A stretch of 64,000 bases of DNA from Candidatus Aenigmatarchaeota archaeon (GCA_018920365.1 JAHLMM010000001.1:68449-132448); one strand, 5' to 3'. Positions 8,442-17,927 are shown, counted from the first letter of the stretch. Made by a program: numbers and translations. Notes: generated by a model from the sequence alone, not told the origin.

Positions 8442-8688
8442 GGTGAGTTGGAGAGATAGCTTCGCCTTTCCCTCAAAAGAAAGGTGAGGAAGTTCCACCC
8501 GTTGAGAGATAGACAAGGTGAGAGCCTTGTTTTCGGCATCAGAAACGATACCTTCGTATCCAAATGGAATGATTGGATATGACGTCGGATATTGAAGGAT
8601 GAAACGGGCCGAAATATCTATGAAACGCAAGCTTTTGCGCTTAGACGGATGCTATCTTAAAACAGAAGGTGGGCTACCCCAACACACC
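8442..8688 (+). ncRNA. rnpB: RNase P RNA
   Basis: The ends form the P1 helix: GGTGAGTTGG (8442-8451) pairs with CCAACACACC (8679-8688) with a single A-A mismatch. The universal core is present: CR-I GAGGAAGTTCCACCC (8486-8500) and CR-V ACAGAAGGTGGG (8662-8673), whose CCACC (8495-8499) and GGTGG (8668-8672) pair as part of P4. A GATGAAACGGGCCGAA segment before the 3' domain also fits. At about 247 nt it is compact for an archaeal type A RNA. It processes tRNA 5' ends together with small proteins. The 71-codon reading frame on the opposite strand here is a shadow. Confidence 0.9.
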
Positions 8689-8720
8689 ATTTTATATATG
8701 TAAAATACAAAGGTGAAAAT

Positions 8721-8879
8721 ATGGGAAAGAAAGATCAAACAAGAATACCATCTGGAATGGCTGGTATAGTAAGATATGGTGAAGAACCAAAAGATACAAT
8801 AAAAATAAAGCCAGAACAAGTTGTATATTTTACAATTGCATTGCTTGTGCTTGAAGTTATACTCAAATTCTATGGCTAA
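8721..8879 (+). CDS. secG: Protein translocase Sec61 beta subunit (SecG-type)
   Basis: This 52-residue protein has the classic archaeal Sec61 beta pattern: a polar N-terminus with IPSGMAGIVRYGEE, a KIKPEQVVYF lead-in, and one C-terminal membrane helix ending ILKFYG. It sits at the SecYEG channel in the cytoplasmic membrane and stabilises the complex. The start is fixed by AAAGGTGAAAATATG. It lies 32 bases downstream of rnpB and 25 bases ahead of nurA. SecE is encoded at 39.4 kb; SecY is not in the window. Confidence 0.92.
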   Translation: MGKKDQTRIPSGMAGIVRYGEEPKDTIKIKPEQVVYFTIALLVLEVILKFYG

Positions 8880-8904
8880 ATATTTTTAATCTTATATTAT
8901 TTTA

Positions 8905-9987
8905 ATGCAAAAATTTCAGGAAATTATAGATAGACTTACAGATATTGAAAAAAACAGAATGAAAATAGCAGATACACTAAAAAATGTCAATAACTCATTC
9001 TCGATAGGGCCGAATGAAGAGATTTTTGATAAAAGACTGATAAATAAAATTCAACTAAAACCAATCAAAAAAAATGTTGTTGGTGTTGATGGTGGTATAG
9101 TAAAGACAAGTTTGCATGGCGTTGATTTAATACTTTTTAGAGCAATAGGAGTCAATTTCATTTATCTTGATAATGTTTTGCATCAAACTAATTATTTTCC
9201 ATCAACCTTTCCAGAACCTTCTTCTGAAGTGATAGTTAATGCCTTGTCAGAGATTGAATTAGAATATTGCCATAATTTTGTTAGACAAATAAAAGAGATT
9301 GAAACAGCAATTGAATCTATAAAAAAATTCAAACCTGAAATGGTTTTGCTAGATGGATCAATTATACCACATTATGTAACAAAACCTGAAAATGACTTTC
9401 TTAAAGAGTATTACAAAAAACTAATAGATATTTACAAAGAGCTCTTTGATTTAAGCGAGAATATTGTACTTGCTGGCGTTATTGAAGATAGTAGAGGCAA
9501 TAAATTTTGCGATATTTTGATTAGAAGAGCTTTCAGTATATTTGAAGATGAACTAAACAAAAAAAGCCTAAACATCCTTGAAAAGACGAGAGATACAAAC
9601 TTGCTATATTATATGCTTGAGAAAGGAGAGAGAACTTGTGTCTTTAATTATTCATCTACACCATCAAATCATCCAATAATAAAGGAATTCAGCAAATTTT
9701 TTGATAAATTCGTAAGTTTCTATGTGAAAACAGTTGAGTTTGATAGGCCGATAAGAGTGGATTTTTTGGCAAATGATGATCCGATAGAAACAGCAAACGA
9801 AATATCAAATTTCTTAATATCTACAAGTGGCCATGCTGACTATGGATTGCCTGCTGTACTGATAGAAGCTGATAAAAGAGCAAAACTCACTCATCAAGAT
9901 TTAGACAACTTTTATCATGATATAATAAATAAGATTGGTAATTTTTCAAGTATTTTTAAATTAAGAAGAGAAAATAGGCCTTTTTGA
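8905..9987 (+). CDS. nurA: NurA-family 5'-3' nuclease
   Basis: The 360-residue protein shows the NurA landmarks: a catalytic-type GVDGG near residue 57 followed by GVDLILFRAIG, a second LLDGS motif near residue 149, and a C-terminal LPAVLIEADKRAKLT segment. In archaea NurA works with the HerA translocase, Mre11 and Rad50 to resect DNA ends. None of these partners is in the window, so the usual herA-nurA clustering is broken here. The gene follows Sec61 beta closely and meets the next gene tail to tail with no gap. Confidence 0.85.
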   Translation: MQKFQEIIDRLTDIEKNRMKIADTLKNVNNSFSIGPNEEIFDKRLINKIQLKPIKKNVVGVDGGIVKTSLHGVDLILFRAIGVNFIYLDNVLHQTNYFPSTFPEPSSEVIVNALSEIELEYCHNFVRQIKEIETAIESIKKFKPEMVLLDGSIIPHYVTKPENDFLKEYYKKLIDIYKELFDLSENIVLAGVIEDSRGNKFCDILIRRAFSIFEDELNKKSLNILEKTRDTNLLYYMLEKGERTCVFNYSSTPSNHPIIKEFSKFFDKFVSFYVKTVEFDRPIRVDFLANDDPIETANEISNFLISTSGHADYGLPAVLIEADKRAKLTHQDLDNFYHDIINKIGNFSSIFKLRRENRPF

Positions 9988-10680
9988 TTATTTGAAAATT
10001 CCAATAGGCACATTATTTAGCTTCATATAGCTTGCATATCCTTTGATATAAACAAGTCCGTTTTTATAATTTATCTCACCGTCAAAATTGTAAATCTCTA
10101 ATCTGTCATTCTGCAATACAGCTGGTATTTTCAACCCAAGCCAACTTAAGCTGCCTGATACTTGTTTGAATTCCAGATAATCGGATTCTGCATTTGTTAT
10201 TTTGTATTGCATTGGTTTTGAGGTAAGAGAAAATGAAATATCTGTTTTGTTTATCCCAAAATTATCTATCCAAAAATCTGAAGTCTTGCCTGATATAACC
10301 AAGCTATCTGAAGTATATGTTATCTTTCCATTAGCATTTTGCGTGTAAAAATTAACTTTGTCTTTAAATGAAAGTGTTGCTGCATCCATATTTCCAGAGA
10401 TTACATTACCTTGAATGCTTATCTCGGAATCTTTTATATCAAACTCTATACCATTTAAATAAGTCGGATCAACACCTGATAGTGTTAATTCTATCTTACT
10501 ACTATCATCTTTTTTGACAGAGGTTACTTTGCCTGTAAGGTTTTTGAAAAAATTGCCTAATGTCTTGACTTTATCGTTTAACTTGCTCTTTTCAAGAAAA
10601 TCTCTGCCTCTTGGGGATGCTAAAAAAAGTGCGCCTAAGATTATAACTGCTATGATAAAAACTATGACTTTGCTATCCAT
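9988..10680 (-). CDS. Membrane-anchored beta-rich protein of unknown function
   Basis: A 230-residue protein with an N-terminal membrane helix (VIVFIIAVIILGALFLA) followed by a basic stretch and a long run of short beta-strand-like segments (KIELTLSGV, ISIQGNVIS, LVISGK, GLVYIKGYAS). No Cys and no recognised motif. The pattern suggests an extracytoplasmic beta-solenoid or lipid-binding-like barrel, but this is only an impression. It is divergent from the DUF1512-type gene. Confidence 0.65.
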   Translation of the reverse strand: MDSKVIVFIIAVIILGALFLASPRGRDFLEKSKLNDKVKTLGNFFKNLTGKVTSVKKDDSSKIELTLSGVDPTYLNGIEFDIKDSEISIQGNVISGNMDAATLSFKDKVNFYTQNANGKITYTSDSLVISGKTSDFWIDNFGINKTDISFSLTSKPMQYKITNAESDYLEFKQVSGSLSWLGLKIPAVLQNDRLEIYNFDGEINYKNGLVYIKGYASYMKLNNVPIGIFK

Positions 10681-10710
10681 ATTAATCCTTATTTAATTTA
10701 TGATAAATTA

Positions 10711-10730
10711 ACAATATATTTATATAACTT
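10711..10730 (+). promoter_or_regulatory. TATA-rich promoter between divergent genes
   Basis: ACAATATATTTATATAACTT lies in the 77-base gap between two divergent genes. A start about 26 bases downstream would fall just before the AAAGGTG ribosome binding site of the gene at 10758. The same A+T block could also serve the minus-strand gene. Confidence 0.4.
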
Positions 10731-10757
10731 CAATACAATTTGAAAAAAGGTGCTTGA

Positions 10758-11966
10758 ATGGTAGATATATTGAACATTCTTACAGGGCAATCAGATGGAG
10801 GAATAATAGGTCAAATAATAAGTTTTATCATATTCATCTTATTCTTATCTTTCTATACGAGAATAATGGTTCAGCAGACAATGATGAAGTTAGAACAAAG
10901 TGCAAGCGAGCTTGAAAAATTGGCTACAAAAGCTGAAAATGAAGTTACAAAAAAAATAAGCAAAAATCCTGATAAAAAAACAAGGAAAAACATAAAAAGA
11001 TTTTTAGAATTTTACGCAATTCCACCTGTTAATCTTGATCCGTATGGGATTGTGAAAAAATATGATCATATACAAAATCTTGAAAAGCAAAGATTCAACT
11101 ATTTTGTTTCTCAAGTTGCTCCTGATGCAAATTCTGAAGAAAGGGCAAATATTGTTATGGGTTTATCTGGAGCCATACAATTGTATGAAATAAAAAAGGT
11201 TGTAAGACATTTTATTGAGTTGATTAAAAAGACAAAAAGTGTTAATCTTGCATTTATTATACAAATGCAGCTTCCGTTTATAGAAAGAATTGCTAAAGCA
11301 TTGCTTAAAGGTACTGAAGCTTTGACAAATGGATGGCCAATTGGTGATGGAGTTGGTCCATATGTTGCTGCCTCTATAATAGGCAAGGACAAAGTGGAAA
11401 TCGCAGATGAAGAAACTGTTGTATGCAGAAAGAATTATAGAAAGAAAGATGTTATTATCATCAAAGCAAAAGGTCCTGGAGGAAGAACCGGCAATCCTGG
11501 CAAAGTATTAGAGCAAATAGCAAAGAAAGAAAAAATAGCAAAAATAATTACAGTAGATGCTGCTGCAAAACTTGAAGGTGAAAGAACAGGTGATACAGCA
11601 GAAGGTATTGGTGTTGCTATGGGTGGATTAGGCGTTGAAAGATATGAAATAGAAGAAGTTGCTGTAAAAAACAAAATACCGCTTGACTCTGTTATAATAA
11701 AAATGGGCCAGGAAGAGGCTATAATGCCTATGCCAAAAGATGTCATTGATGCTGTACCTGAAGCTATAGAACTTGTGAATGAAGCTATAGATAGAACTCA
11801 TGAAAAGGGAAAGATAATAATAATAGGAGTCGGCAACACTTGCGGAATTGGCAATGATGCAAAATCTTTGGAAAAATCAGATGAAATAATTAAGGAAAAT
11901 ATTAGGAAGATTGAAAGAGAAGAAAAAGAGAAGAAAAAGAAATTCAAAATACCTCTTTTTGAGTGA
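10758..11966 (+). CDS. DUF1512-type archaeal membrane protein
   Basis: A 402-residue protein with one N-terminal membrane helix (IIGQIISFIIFILFLSFYT), a helical cytoplasmic middle, and a conserved domain with NGWPIGDGVGPYVAA, AKGPGGRTGNPGKVLEQI, EGIGVAMGGLGVERYEIE and IIGVGNTCGIGN motifs. These match what I know of the archaeal DUF1512 family, whose function is unknown. The Gly-rich motifs look like a ligand pocket. The end is very Lys/Glu-rich. The start has a good GGTGCTTGA-ATG context. It is 31 bases ahead of tmk in the same direction. Confidence 0.75.
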   Translation: MVDILNILTGQSDGGIIGQIISFIIFILFLSFYTRIMVQQTMMKLEQSASELEKLATKAENEVTKKISKNPDKKTRKNIKRFLEFYAIPPVNLDPYGIVKKYDHIQNLEKQRFNYFVSQVAPDANSEERANIVMGLSGAIQLYEIKKVVRHFIELIKKTKSVNLAFIIQMQLPFIERIAKALLKGTEALTNGWPIGDGVGPYVAASIIGKDKVEIADEETVVCRKNYRKKDVIIIKAKGPGGRTGNPGKVLEQIAKKEKIAKIITVDAAAKLEGERTGDTAEGIGVAMGGLGVERYEIEEVAVKNKIPLDSVIIKMGQEEAIMPMPKDVIDAVPEAIELVNEAIDRTHEKGKIIIIGVGNTCGIGNDAKSLEKSDEIIKENIRKIEREEKEKKKKFKIPLFE

Positions 11967-11997
11967 AAAATAAATAATTTGGTTTATTATTATAATT

Positions 11998-12681
11998 GTG
12001 TTGAAAAAAGGTATATTCATAAATTTTGAAGGAATTGATTCTTCTGGTAAAAAAACACAAGCCAACATGCTTTGTCATGCTTTAAGAAAAATGGGTTATG
12101 ATGTAGTTGAATTAAATTTTCCTGCTTATGAAAGTACTTTTGGTAAAATAGTAGGAGCATATTTAAGAGGTGAGTTTGGTAAAAATGAAAACATACCAGA
12201 AATACCGTCTTTACTTTTCGCAATAGATCGTTATCAGTTCAAACATGAAATAGCAGATGCTTTGAAAAATGGAAAGATAATAGTTTGCAACAGATATACA
12301 CAATCTGCAATGGCATTTGAAGGTAGTATGAATCAAGATAAAAAAGAAATAATAGAATGGATAAGTAAAGTTGAATCTAGATTACCTCAACCTGATCTGA
12401 TATTTTTGCTCGATATGCCTGTTGAAGCAACAATTGAATTAATTAAAAAAAGAGAAAAGAAAGAATATCTTAAGGATAAAAATAAAGATATACTTGAAGA
12501 AGATATTGAATTTCAGAAAAAGGTAAGAAAAACATATCTTGAGTTAGCAAAAGACAAAAAATGGAAGGTAATAAATTGTGCTGTTAGAAATGAAAGATGG
12601 ATAGTAAAAAGTATTCAAGATATACATGATGAAATTTTGAATGAAACAATTCGTTTTTTAAACTCAAACAACAAAGATTAA
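11998..12681 (+). CDS. tmk: Thymidylate kinase
   Basis: At 227 residues it has the normal size for Tmk. The P-loop reads FEGIDSSGKKTQ, followed by a DRY motif (AIDRYQFK) and RYTQSAMAFEGS, all TMP-kinase hallmarks. It phosphorylates dTMP to dTDP and so acts after the ThyX-like protein encoded about 3 kb away. The first codon is GTG at 11998, directly followed by TTG; either could start. The P-loop has a Lys-Lys where many homologues have Gly-Lys-Thr/Ser, still a workable loop. Confidence 0.88.
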   Translation: MLKKGIFINFEGIDSSGKKTQANMLCHALRKMGYDVVELNFPAYESTFGKIVGAYLRGEFGKNENIPEIPSLLFAIDRYQFKHEIADALKNGKIIVCNRYTQSAMAFEGSMNQDKKEIIEWISKVESRLPQPDLIFLLDMPVEATIELIKKREKKEYLKDKNKDILEEDIEFQKKVRKTYLELAKDKKWKVINCAVRNERWIVKSIQDIHDEILNETIRFLNSNNKD

Positions 12682-12685
12682 TTTA

Positions 12686-13102
12686 ATGTTTCAAACATTG
12701 ATAGGTTTATTGCTTCTATTTTTGTCAATATTTTTTGTATTCAAAATAATTGGAAATGTCGTAAAAACTGTTTTTATTGCTGTGTTGCTGTTGATATCAT
12801 ACTATTTAATTTTTGGATATATTCCATATACCGATAAAATAGATTTGAAAAGTATTTTTGGATTATCAATTCAAGATGTTGAAAGGGATAAAGAAAATAA
12901 CTTGCTTGTATATGTTAAAAATAATTGGCTTTTTGCTGCTAAAAATCTAAATGTGCTTGTTGATGAGAATAATGCATCTATACTAAACAATATAACACAA
13001 ATAAATGGAAGGGACAAGTCAATTTTGCAAGTACAATGGGATAAAGAATTTGGGCAAATAGTCATACAGTCAAACATTGGTCAAGCAAAATATAAAAAAT
13101 AG
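12686..13102 (+). CDS. Small membrane protein of unknown function
   Basis: A 138-residue protein with two hydrophobic N-terminal segments (about residues 3-20 and 27-48) and a soluble C-terminal domain rich in short beta-like stretches (NNLLVYVKNNWLFAAKNLNVLVD). It follows tmk by four bases and is probably co-transcribed. No family recognised. Confidence 0.6.
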   Translation: MFQTLIGLLLLFLSIFFVFKIIGNVVKTVFIAVLLLISYYLIFGYIPYTDKIDLKSIFGLSIQDVERDKENNLLVYVKNNWLFAAKNLNVLVDENNASILNNITQINGRDKSILQVQWDKEFGQIVIQSNIGQAKYKK

Positions 13103-13145
13103 TTTAGAAATCATTTTTAATGAAAAAATCAAATTTATTTTTTTA

Positions 13146-13334
13146 ATGAAAATAGAATGTAAATCTAATGAAGTAAGAATATATAGAGTGCAAGGAATTT
13201 TTGGCAATTACACAAACATTTCAGCGCCATCAGAAGAAGGTAGAAGAGATTATTTGGTTGCAGAATGTGAATGTTTAGAATTAACAGATGGAAGATACAC
13301 AATTAGAAATGGTCAAATGGAAAAATTGGCATAG
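13146..13334 (+). CDS. Small protein of unknown function
   Basis: A 62-residue polar protein (MKIECKSNEVRIYRVQG...). The frame is open from 13077, but the upstream starts overlap the previous gene; the ATG at 13146 is the natural start. It ends convergently 11 bases from the phosphoesterase gene. No motif recognised; three cysteines include a CEC. Confidence 0.5.
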   Translation: MKIECKSNEVRIYRVQGIFGNYTNISAPSEEGRRDYLVAECECLELTDGRYTIRNGQMEKLA

Positions 13335-13345
13335 ATTTTTTATTT

Positions 13346-14062
13346 TTATATATATTTTTCCAATCCAAACTTGAGATCTCTTTCTGTATCTATTACAACA
13401 ATCTTTCCATTTAATGATAAACCGACATTGAAGATTGGTACACCATCTATTCTCGTCATTTTCTTTCCTTTGTGTGCATGACCGCAAACAACAAGATTTG
13501 GTTTCACTTCTAAAATAACATTTTCCATTAATTGACTGCCAAGTTCTGGGTAAGCGTTGATGTTTTCTCCTTCCAAAATTTTGTAAGTCGGGGCATAATG
13601 GGTTAAAAGAATTTTAAACTCTGCTTGTGTTGAAAATAATTTTTCTCTTATAATTCTAACTCTATTTCTATATTCCTCTTCAACCCCTGGTATATTTTTG
13701 TATTGCCAATAAGTTGGTCTGTCTAAACTACCTTTGCTTCCAACTATACATACTTTGGAATTTTTAACATCTAAAACAATAGATTCATCGTCTAGAAAAG
13801 TTATTTCATTCGAATATCTTTGAATTATTTTTTCTGTTTGTTCTCTGCCAAATTCTGAATTACCAAAACATGCTACCTTAGGGCAGTTAATTCTACCAAA
13901 TAACGCATTGATAATTTTTTGATATTCTTCTACATTTCCTTGATCAACAATATCTCCTGCTAACAAAAATAAATCTATTTTATCTGTCAAATTATCTAGC
14001 GATCTTACAAACAGCTCGTAATTTCTTGGAGAATGAATATCTGATGTTGCTGCTATTATCAT
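13346..14062 (-). CDS. Calcineurin-like metallophosphoesterase
   Basis: The 238-residue protein carries the metallophosphoesterase signature in order: TSDIH (Asp8, His10), GDIVD (residues 36-40), GNSE (67-70), LTHYAP and GHAHKG. The third motif is normally GNHD/GNHE; here the catalytic His is Ser, as seen in some archaeal YfcE/MJ0936-like subfamilies that place the His elsewhere, so activity cannot be assumed. Substrate unknown. It heads a minus-strand pair with nothing close upstream except a membrane protein gene 31 bases away. Confidence 0.8.
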   Translation of the reverse strand: MIIAATSDIHSPRNYELFVRSLDNLTDKIDLFLLAGDIVDQGNVEEYQKIINALFGRINCPKVACFGNSEFGREQTEKIIQRYSNEITFLDDESIVLDVKNSKVCIVGSKGSLDRPTYWQYKNIPGVEEEYRNRVRIIREKLFSTQAEFKILLTHYAPTYKILEGENINAYPELGSQLMENVILEVKPNLVVCGHAHKGKKMTRIDGVPIFNVGLSLNGKIVVIDTERDLKFGLEKYI

Positions 14063-14093
14063 TAATTATAATTTAAATGAAAATCTAAAAAAG

Positions 14094-14948
14094 CTATCTG
14101 CTTGTCATAAAAAGCGAAACAGCTATGCCTGTAATTAAAGCGACCATGCTTTGACTTGAAAAATAGCCTAAAGATACTAGCTCTGATAAAGATTGACCGT
14201 TCCAAAAATAACCTAAAAATACAGATAATATATATCCAAATATCAAAGCTATACCAAAGTGTATCAGACCTATACGAAAGTTTTTGTATATTTTACTTAT
14301 AAAAAATACAGAAGCTGCTATAAACATTAAGAAAAATGTTAAGCCTATCTGGAAATTTGGCGCGGTTTTTGTTGGAGAAGAAAATATGCCAAATTCTGCT
14401 ATAATCAAATATATCAAAATAGCTAGAATGCTTTTTTCCTTGAATAAAATTTCTGTTTTTATTGTTTCAAAAGTATTTCCCTGTTTTTCTGGTATTATTG
14501 TTTCTTTCAATGATTCTTTTTCCAAATCTTCCTTTGTTGGCAATATTTTTCCTTCTTTTATTTCATTCTTTTTGAAACTTTGGAATAACCAATAGAACGA
14601 CAAGCTCGTTCCGGCTATACCAAGTATGATTCCAAAAACTCCAAAAATTATGTTTTCTGCTGTTAAGCCCATAACAGAAACTCTGACAAGAAATGTTTTG
14701 AAAAAATATAGAAATGCTATGCCTGTTATAAAAAATAAAATTGTTCTTTTTATTATTGAAAGTATTGCTTCTGTCATTTTATTCATCAAAAAAACTCCGA
14801 TGAAAAAAAGTATAAAAGATAATGCTATTGCCGCAACATCACCTTGAGCTGCTCTGCTTGGTAATGAATACATGTATATTTTAAGGAAATCAACAGTAGT
14901 TGTATTTGTATAGTTTGCCGGAATGTCTGCAAATATGAAATCAAACAT
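14094..14948 (-). CDS. Polytopic membrane protein of unknown function
   Basis: A 284-residue protein with about seven to eight hydrophobic segments and a charged loop in the middle (around residues 130-170, Lys/Glu-rich). It lies between the thyX and phosphoesterase genes in the same direction, with gaps of about 30 bases. No transporter signature is recognised. Confidence 0.65.
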   Translation of the reverse strand: MFDFIFADIPANYTNTTTVDFLKIYMYSLPSRAAQGDVAAIALSFILFFIGVFLMNKMTEAILSIIKRTILFFITGIAFLYFFKTFLVRVSVMGLTAENIIFGVFGIILGIAGTSLSFYWLFQSFKKNEIKEGKILPTKEDLEKESLKETIIPEKQGNTFETIKTEILFKEKSILAILIYLIIAEFGIFSSPTKTAPNFQIGLTFFLMFIAASVFFISKIYKNFRIGLIHFGIALIFGYILSVFLGYFWNGQSLSELVSLGYFSSQSMVALITGIAVSLFMTSR

Positions 14949-14977
14949 TGTATTAAAATTGAATTAATTAAAATAAA

Positions 14978-16600
14978 TTATTTGTATTTTTGTTTTATTT
15001 CCTCTATTCTTTTATCGATTCTTTTTTCAGATTCTAGTCTCTCAAGCGAATATTGGTTCATATCAACAAATTTTGTTGCATATTCTGCAAGATCAGGATG
15101 TTTTTGTCTAACTAATCTTGCCATCTCCTGAGCTATTTTTCTATAATACTCATGACCTTGTGGTGTACTTCTAAGCTCTGTCAAATGGCAAATTTCTCTT
15201 AAGTTGAGCTTAAAATACCATCTTACTCTAAAGCCAAGAGGAACAACATATTGGGCTTGCACTGACATCTTTTCTCTGATTTTATTAAATGTAGTGATGG
15301 CTGTGCTCATGGCTTTTTTATATTTTTTGTCTAATCTACACTCAACAATTTCTTTTGGCAATTCATATCCATAATCTGTTGTTATAAGCTGTCTCTGTTG
15401 TGTAAGCATTCTATGTCTTTGCAAATCTTTGTATGCACCCAAAGGATAGAGTATATCAAATGTATAAAAAGTATTTTCAAATGCTCTGCCCATTCTGTGT
15501 TGTCTAACCTTTCTTCTCGATCCGTATTCAAACAATATTTTTTTTCTCTCATTTCTATCCATTCTTTTTACTTTTTTCCTCAATTCTGTCATGCTCATAT
15601 TTGTATGCGGATACAAAATTGCAGATATTACTTTAACTTCAGCGTCTCTATCATAATCTATAAGTTTTACATAATTTTTTTTGCTAAATCTTGTCGATTT
15701 ATAATTTTTTGCTAAATCTTGTACTGCCTGTTCTGTCTGTTTCATAAATTCTTGGTTGCCTTTGCCTAACTCATTTTTAGGTCTTTTAACAAAAGATGGT
15801 ATAACTTTGTCAAGTTCTTCTTGCATTGATTCTGCAAGTTGCCTTACTTCTGCTAAAGGAGAAATATACATTTTATTAAGCAAATATTCAAATGATCTTC
15901 CATTGCCAAATAATCCAACATTTGTCAATGTTGCAGATGGTAAAAGTTGTCTTAAAATATCACACACCTTTGCCCTTGTAGCTGATTGATATGCTCTATC
16001 AGAAACATCATCTGTTTTGGGGAATTTCTTTTCAATAAATTCTGTCAATGGAGGTATCAACTCTGAATATGTGTCAAACAAAAAATCCATCGTTTCTTCA
16101 TACAAATTATCAAAACCAGACGACATTATGTCAGGATCTCTGTAATATTTGTATTTACCATTTTCTTTTTGATCGAACCAAACATATCTAGTTGATTTTT
16201 CTAATGGTGAAATGCCTATTCTGTTGTCTTCCAATGCCTTTGCTGCCAAAAGTTGTGAAACATCTTCACACGCTATATGTACACCTGCTAGCTCTGCAAC
16301 AGAATCATCACCATATCCAACTAAAACTCTGTCATAAAACTCTTCAGCTTTTTTTGTCGCAATAAATTTTTCAAAATGTGTTTTTTCATCCATTGAAACT
16401 ATTTCATCAAAATGCATGTCAGGATTTTGTATAAATTCTTCAAGCAGCAACCTTCTCAAACTCTTTGGTGATCTGCTATATCTAGAGAACAAAGTACCTT
16501 TGACAACATCTGGCATGTTTACTAAAACAAAAACAGGTTTATCGAGATTTGTGAAAAATGGTTTTAAAATTGCTTTCTCTTTTTCAGTAAATGAATCCAT
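14978..16600 (-). CDS. thyX: ThyX-family (flavin-dependent) thymidylate synthase, two-domain long form
   Basis: The 540-residue product has two ThyX-like halves, as in the long archaeal/chlamydial form. The first contains SATRAKVCDILRQLLPSATL and GNGRSFEYLL; the second has LQRHRMLTQQRQLITTDYGY and LTELRSTPQGHEYYRKIAQE. The classical ThyX motif RHRxxSxNxxSxRY appears as a diverged RHRMLTQQRQLITTDY. ThyX makes dTMP using methylene-tetrahydrofolate and FAD. It follows glyA directly, whose enzyme makes methylene-tetrahydrofolate. I choose the ATG at 16600, with GTGAT just upstream, over an ATG at 16618 inside glyA. The substitutions leave real activity uncertain. Confidence 0.8.
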   Translation of the reverse strand: MDSFTEKEKAILKPFFTNLDKPVFVLVNMPDVVKGTLFSRYSRSPKSLRRLLLEEFIQNPDMHFDEIVSMDEKTHFEKFIATKKAEEFYDRVLVGYGDDSVAELAGVHIACEDVSQLLAAKALEDNRIGISPLEKSTRYVWFDQKENGKYKYYRDPDIMSSGFDNLYEETMDFLFDTYSELIPPLTEFIEKKFPKTDDVSDRAYQSATRAKVCDILRQLLPSATLTNVGLFGNGRSFEYLLNKMYISPLAEVRQLAESMQEELDKVIPSFVKRPKNELGKGNQEFMKQTEQAVQDLAKNYKSTRFSKKNYVKLIDYDRDAEVKVISAILYPHTNMSMTELRKKVKRMDRNERKKILFEYGSRRKVRQHRMGRAFENTFYTFDILYPLGAYKDLQRHRMLTQQRQLITTDYGYELPKEIVECRLDKKYKKAMSTAITTFNKIREKMSVQAQYVVPLGFRVRWYFKLNLREICHLTELRSTPQGHEYYRKIAQEMARLVRQKHPDLAEYATKFVDMNQYSLERLESEKRIDKRIEEIKQKYK

Positions 16601-16604
16601 AACA

Positions 16605-17927
16605 TCACATCTTTTCATAAAGTGGGAACTTTTTGCATAAATCTAACACTTTTTGCCTTATTTCTTTTATCTTCTTATTTGATTTTATCTCTTCCCTGAA
16701 CTTTTTAATTGCGAAATCTCTTTCTTCTTTTGATGTAGGCATTTCATAATGTTTGATTTCATTTATTACTTCAGTTATCATATCAGCTATCTCTTTCATT
16801 TGTTCCTCTTTCATTCCCCTAGTTGTCAATGCTGGCGTACCACATCTTAAACCACTTGGATAAAATGGTGAAGGATCATTTGGTATTGTGTTTTTGTTAA
16901 CAGTTATACCAGCTAAATCTAAAGCCTCTTGAGCAAATAATCCTTTTCCAGGACCAAATGGAGTTAGATCAATCAAAACCATGTGATTGTCAGTTCCTCC
17001 TGTAACAAGCTTTAATCCATTTTCTTTAAGTTGCTCTGCCAAAGCTTTGCAGTTGTTAACAATTTGTTTTGCATACTCTTTGAAAGATGGCAGAGATGCT
17101 TCATGCAAAGCGACAGCTATGCCTGCTATAGCATTGTCATGTGGTCCTCCTTGCAATCCAGGAAATACAGCTTTGTCTATTTTTGCAGGCAATTCGGGAT
17201 CTTTTTCAACTCCTTTTTTAGTGACCATTATCATAGCTCCTCTTGGTCCTCTTAAAGTCTTATGTGTTGTAGTTGTTATTATATGGACAAATGGAACAGG
17301 ACTTTTATGTACTCCTCCTACAATTAAACCTGCTATATGAGCTATATCAGCAACAAGGTAAGCATCAACTTCATCTGCTATTTCAGCAAATTTTTCAAAT
17401 GGTATTTCTCTTGTATATGCCGTTGCGCCACACCATATAAGTTTTGGTTTGTGCTTCTTTGCTAACTGCCTCAATTCATCAAAATCTATATAGCCATCTT
17501 GATTTACATGATAAGGAACTGAATTGAAAAATATTGCAGAAGCACTTGTCTTCCATCCATGTGTTAAATGACCGCCGTCTGTTAAATTCATTCCCATTAT
17601 TGTATCGCCTGGTTTGCAGACAGCCATATAAACAGCAAAATTAGCAGGGCTGCCTGAATAAGGCTGTACATTTACATGCTCTACACCAAACAATTTTTTT
17701 GCTCTATCAATTGCAAGCTGTTCAATATTATCTATAAACTCATTGCCACCATAATATCTTTTTTTCGGATAACCCTCAGAATATTTATTTGTTAATACAG
17801 AACCCAAAGCTTCTAAAACAGCGGGACTGGTAAAATTTTCTGAAGGTATCATTTCTAGAACTGTCTGCTGCCTTTTCAGCTCATTCCTAATCTGCTGATA
17901 AATCTCTTTGTCTGTTTTAGAAAGCAT
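16605..17927 (-). CDS. glyA: Serine hydroxymethyltransferase
   Basis: A full-length (440 residues) SHMT. The PLP lysine lies in [13 protein letters not shown] near residue 223. Other landmarks are [40 protein letters not shown] and the [14 protein letters not shown] block. It converts serine and tetrahydrofolate to glycine and methylene-tetrahydrofolate. It is the first gene of a glyA-thyX unit (four bases apart), which couples one-carbon donor to dTMP synthesis. Confidence 0.95.
   Translation of the reverse strand: MLSKTDKEIYQQIRNELKRQQTVLEMIPSENFTSPAVLEALGSVLTNKYSEGYPKKRYYGGNEFIDNIEQLAIDRAKKLFGVEHVNVQPYSGSPANFAVYMAVCKPGDTIMGMNLTDGGHLTHGWKTSASAIFFNSVPYHVNQDGYIDFDELRQLAKKHKPKLIWCGATAYTREIPFEKFAEIADEVDAYLVADIAHIAGLIVGGVHKSPVPFVHIITTTTHKTLRGPRGAMIMVTKKGVEKDPELPAKIDKAVFPGLQGGPHDNAIAGIAVALHEASLPSFKEYAKQIVNNCKALAEQLKENGLKLVTGGTDNHMVLIDLTPFGPGKGLFAQEALDLAGITVNKNTIPNDPSPFYPSGLRCGTPALTTRGMKEEQMKEIADMITEVINEIKHYEMPTSKEERDFAIKKFREEIKSNKKIKEIRQKVLDLCKKFPLYEKM

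Noticed and set aside
8415-8630. 71-codon frame on the minus strand
   Set aside because: It covers the RNase P RNA gene and has no ribosome site or recognisable product.
13077-13145. N-terminal extension of the 62-residue gene
   Set aside because: It overlaps the previous gene, lacks a ribosome site and looks like chance open frame before the ATG at 13146.
17031-17340. Plus-strand frames inside glyA
   Set aside because: They are antisense shadows of a strongly conserved enzyme gene.
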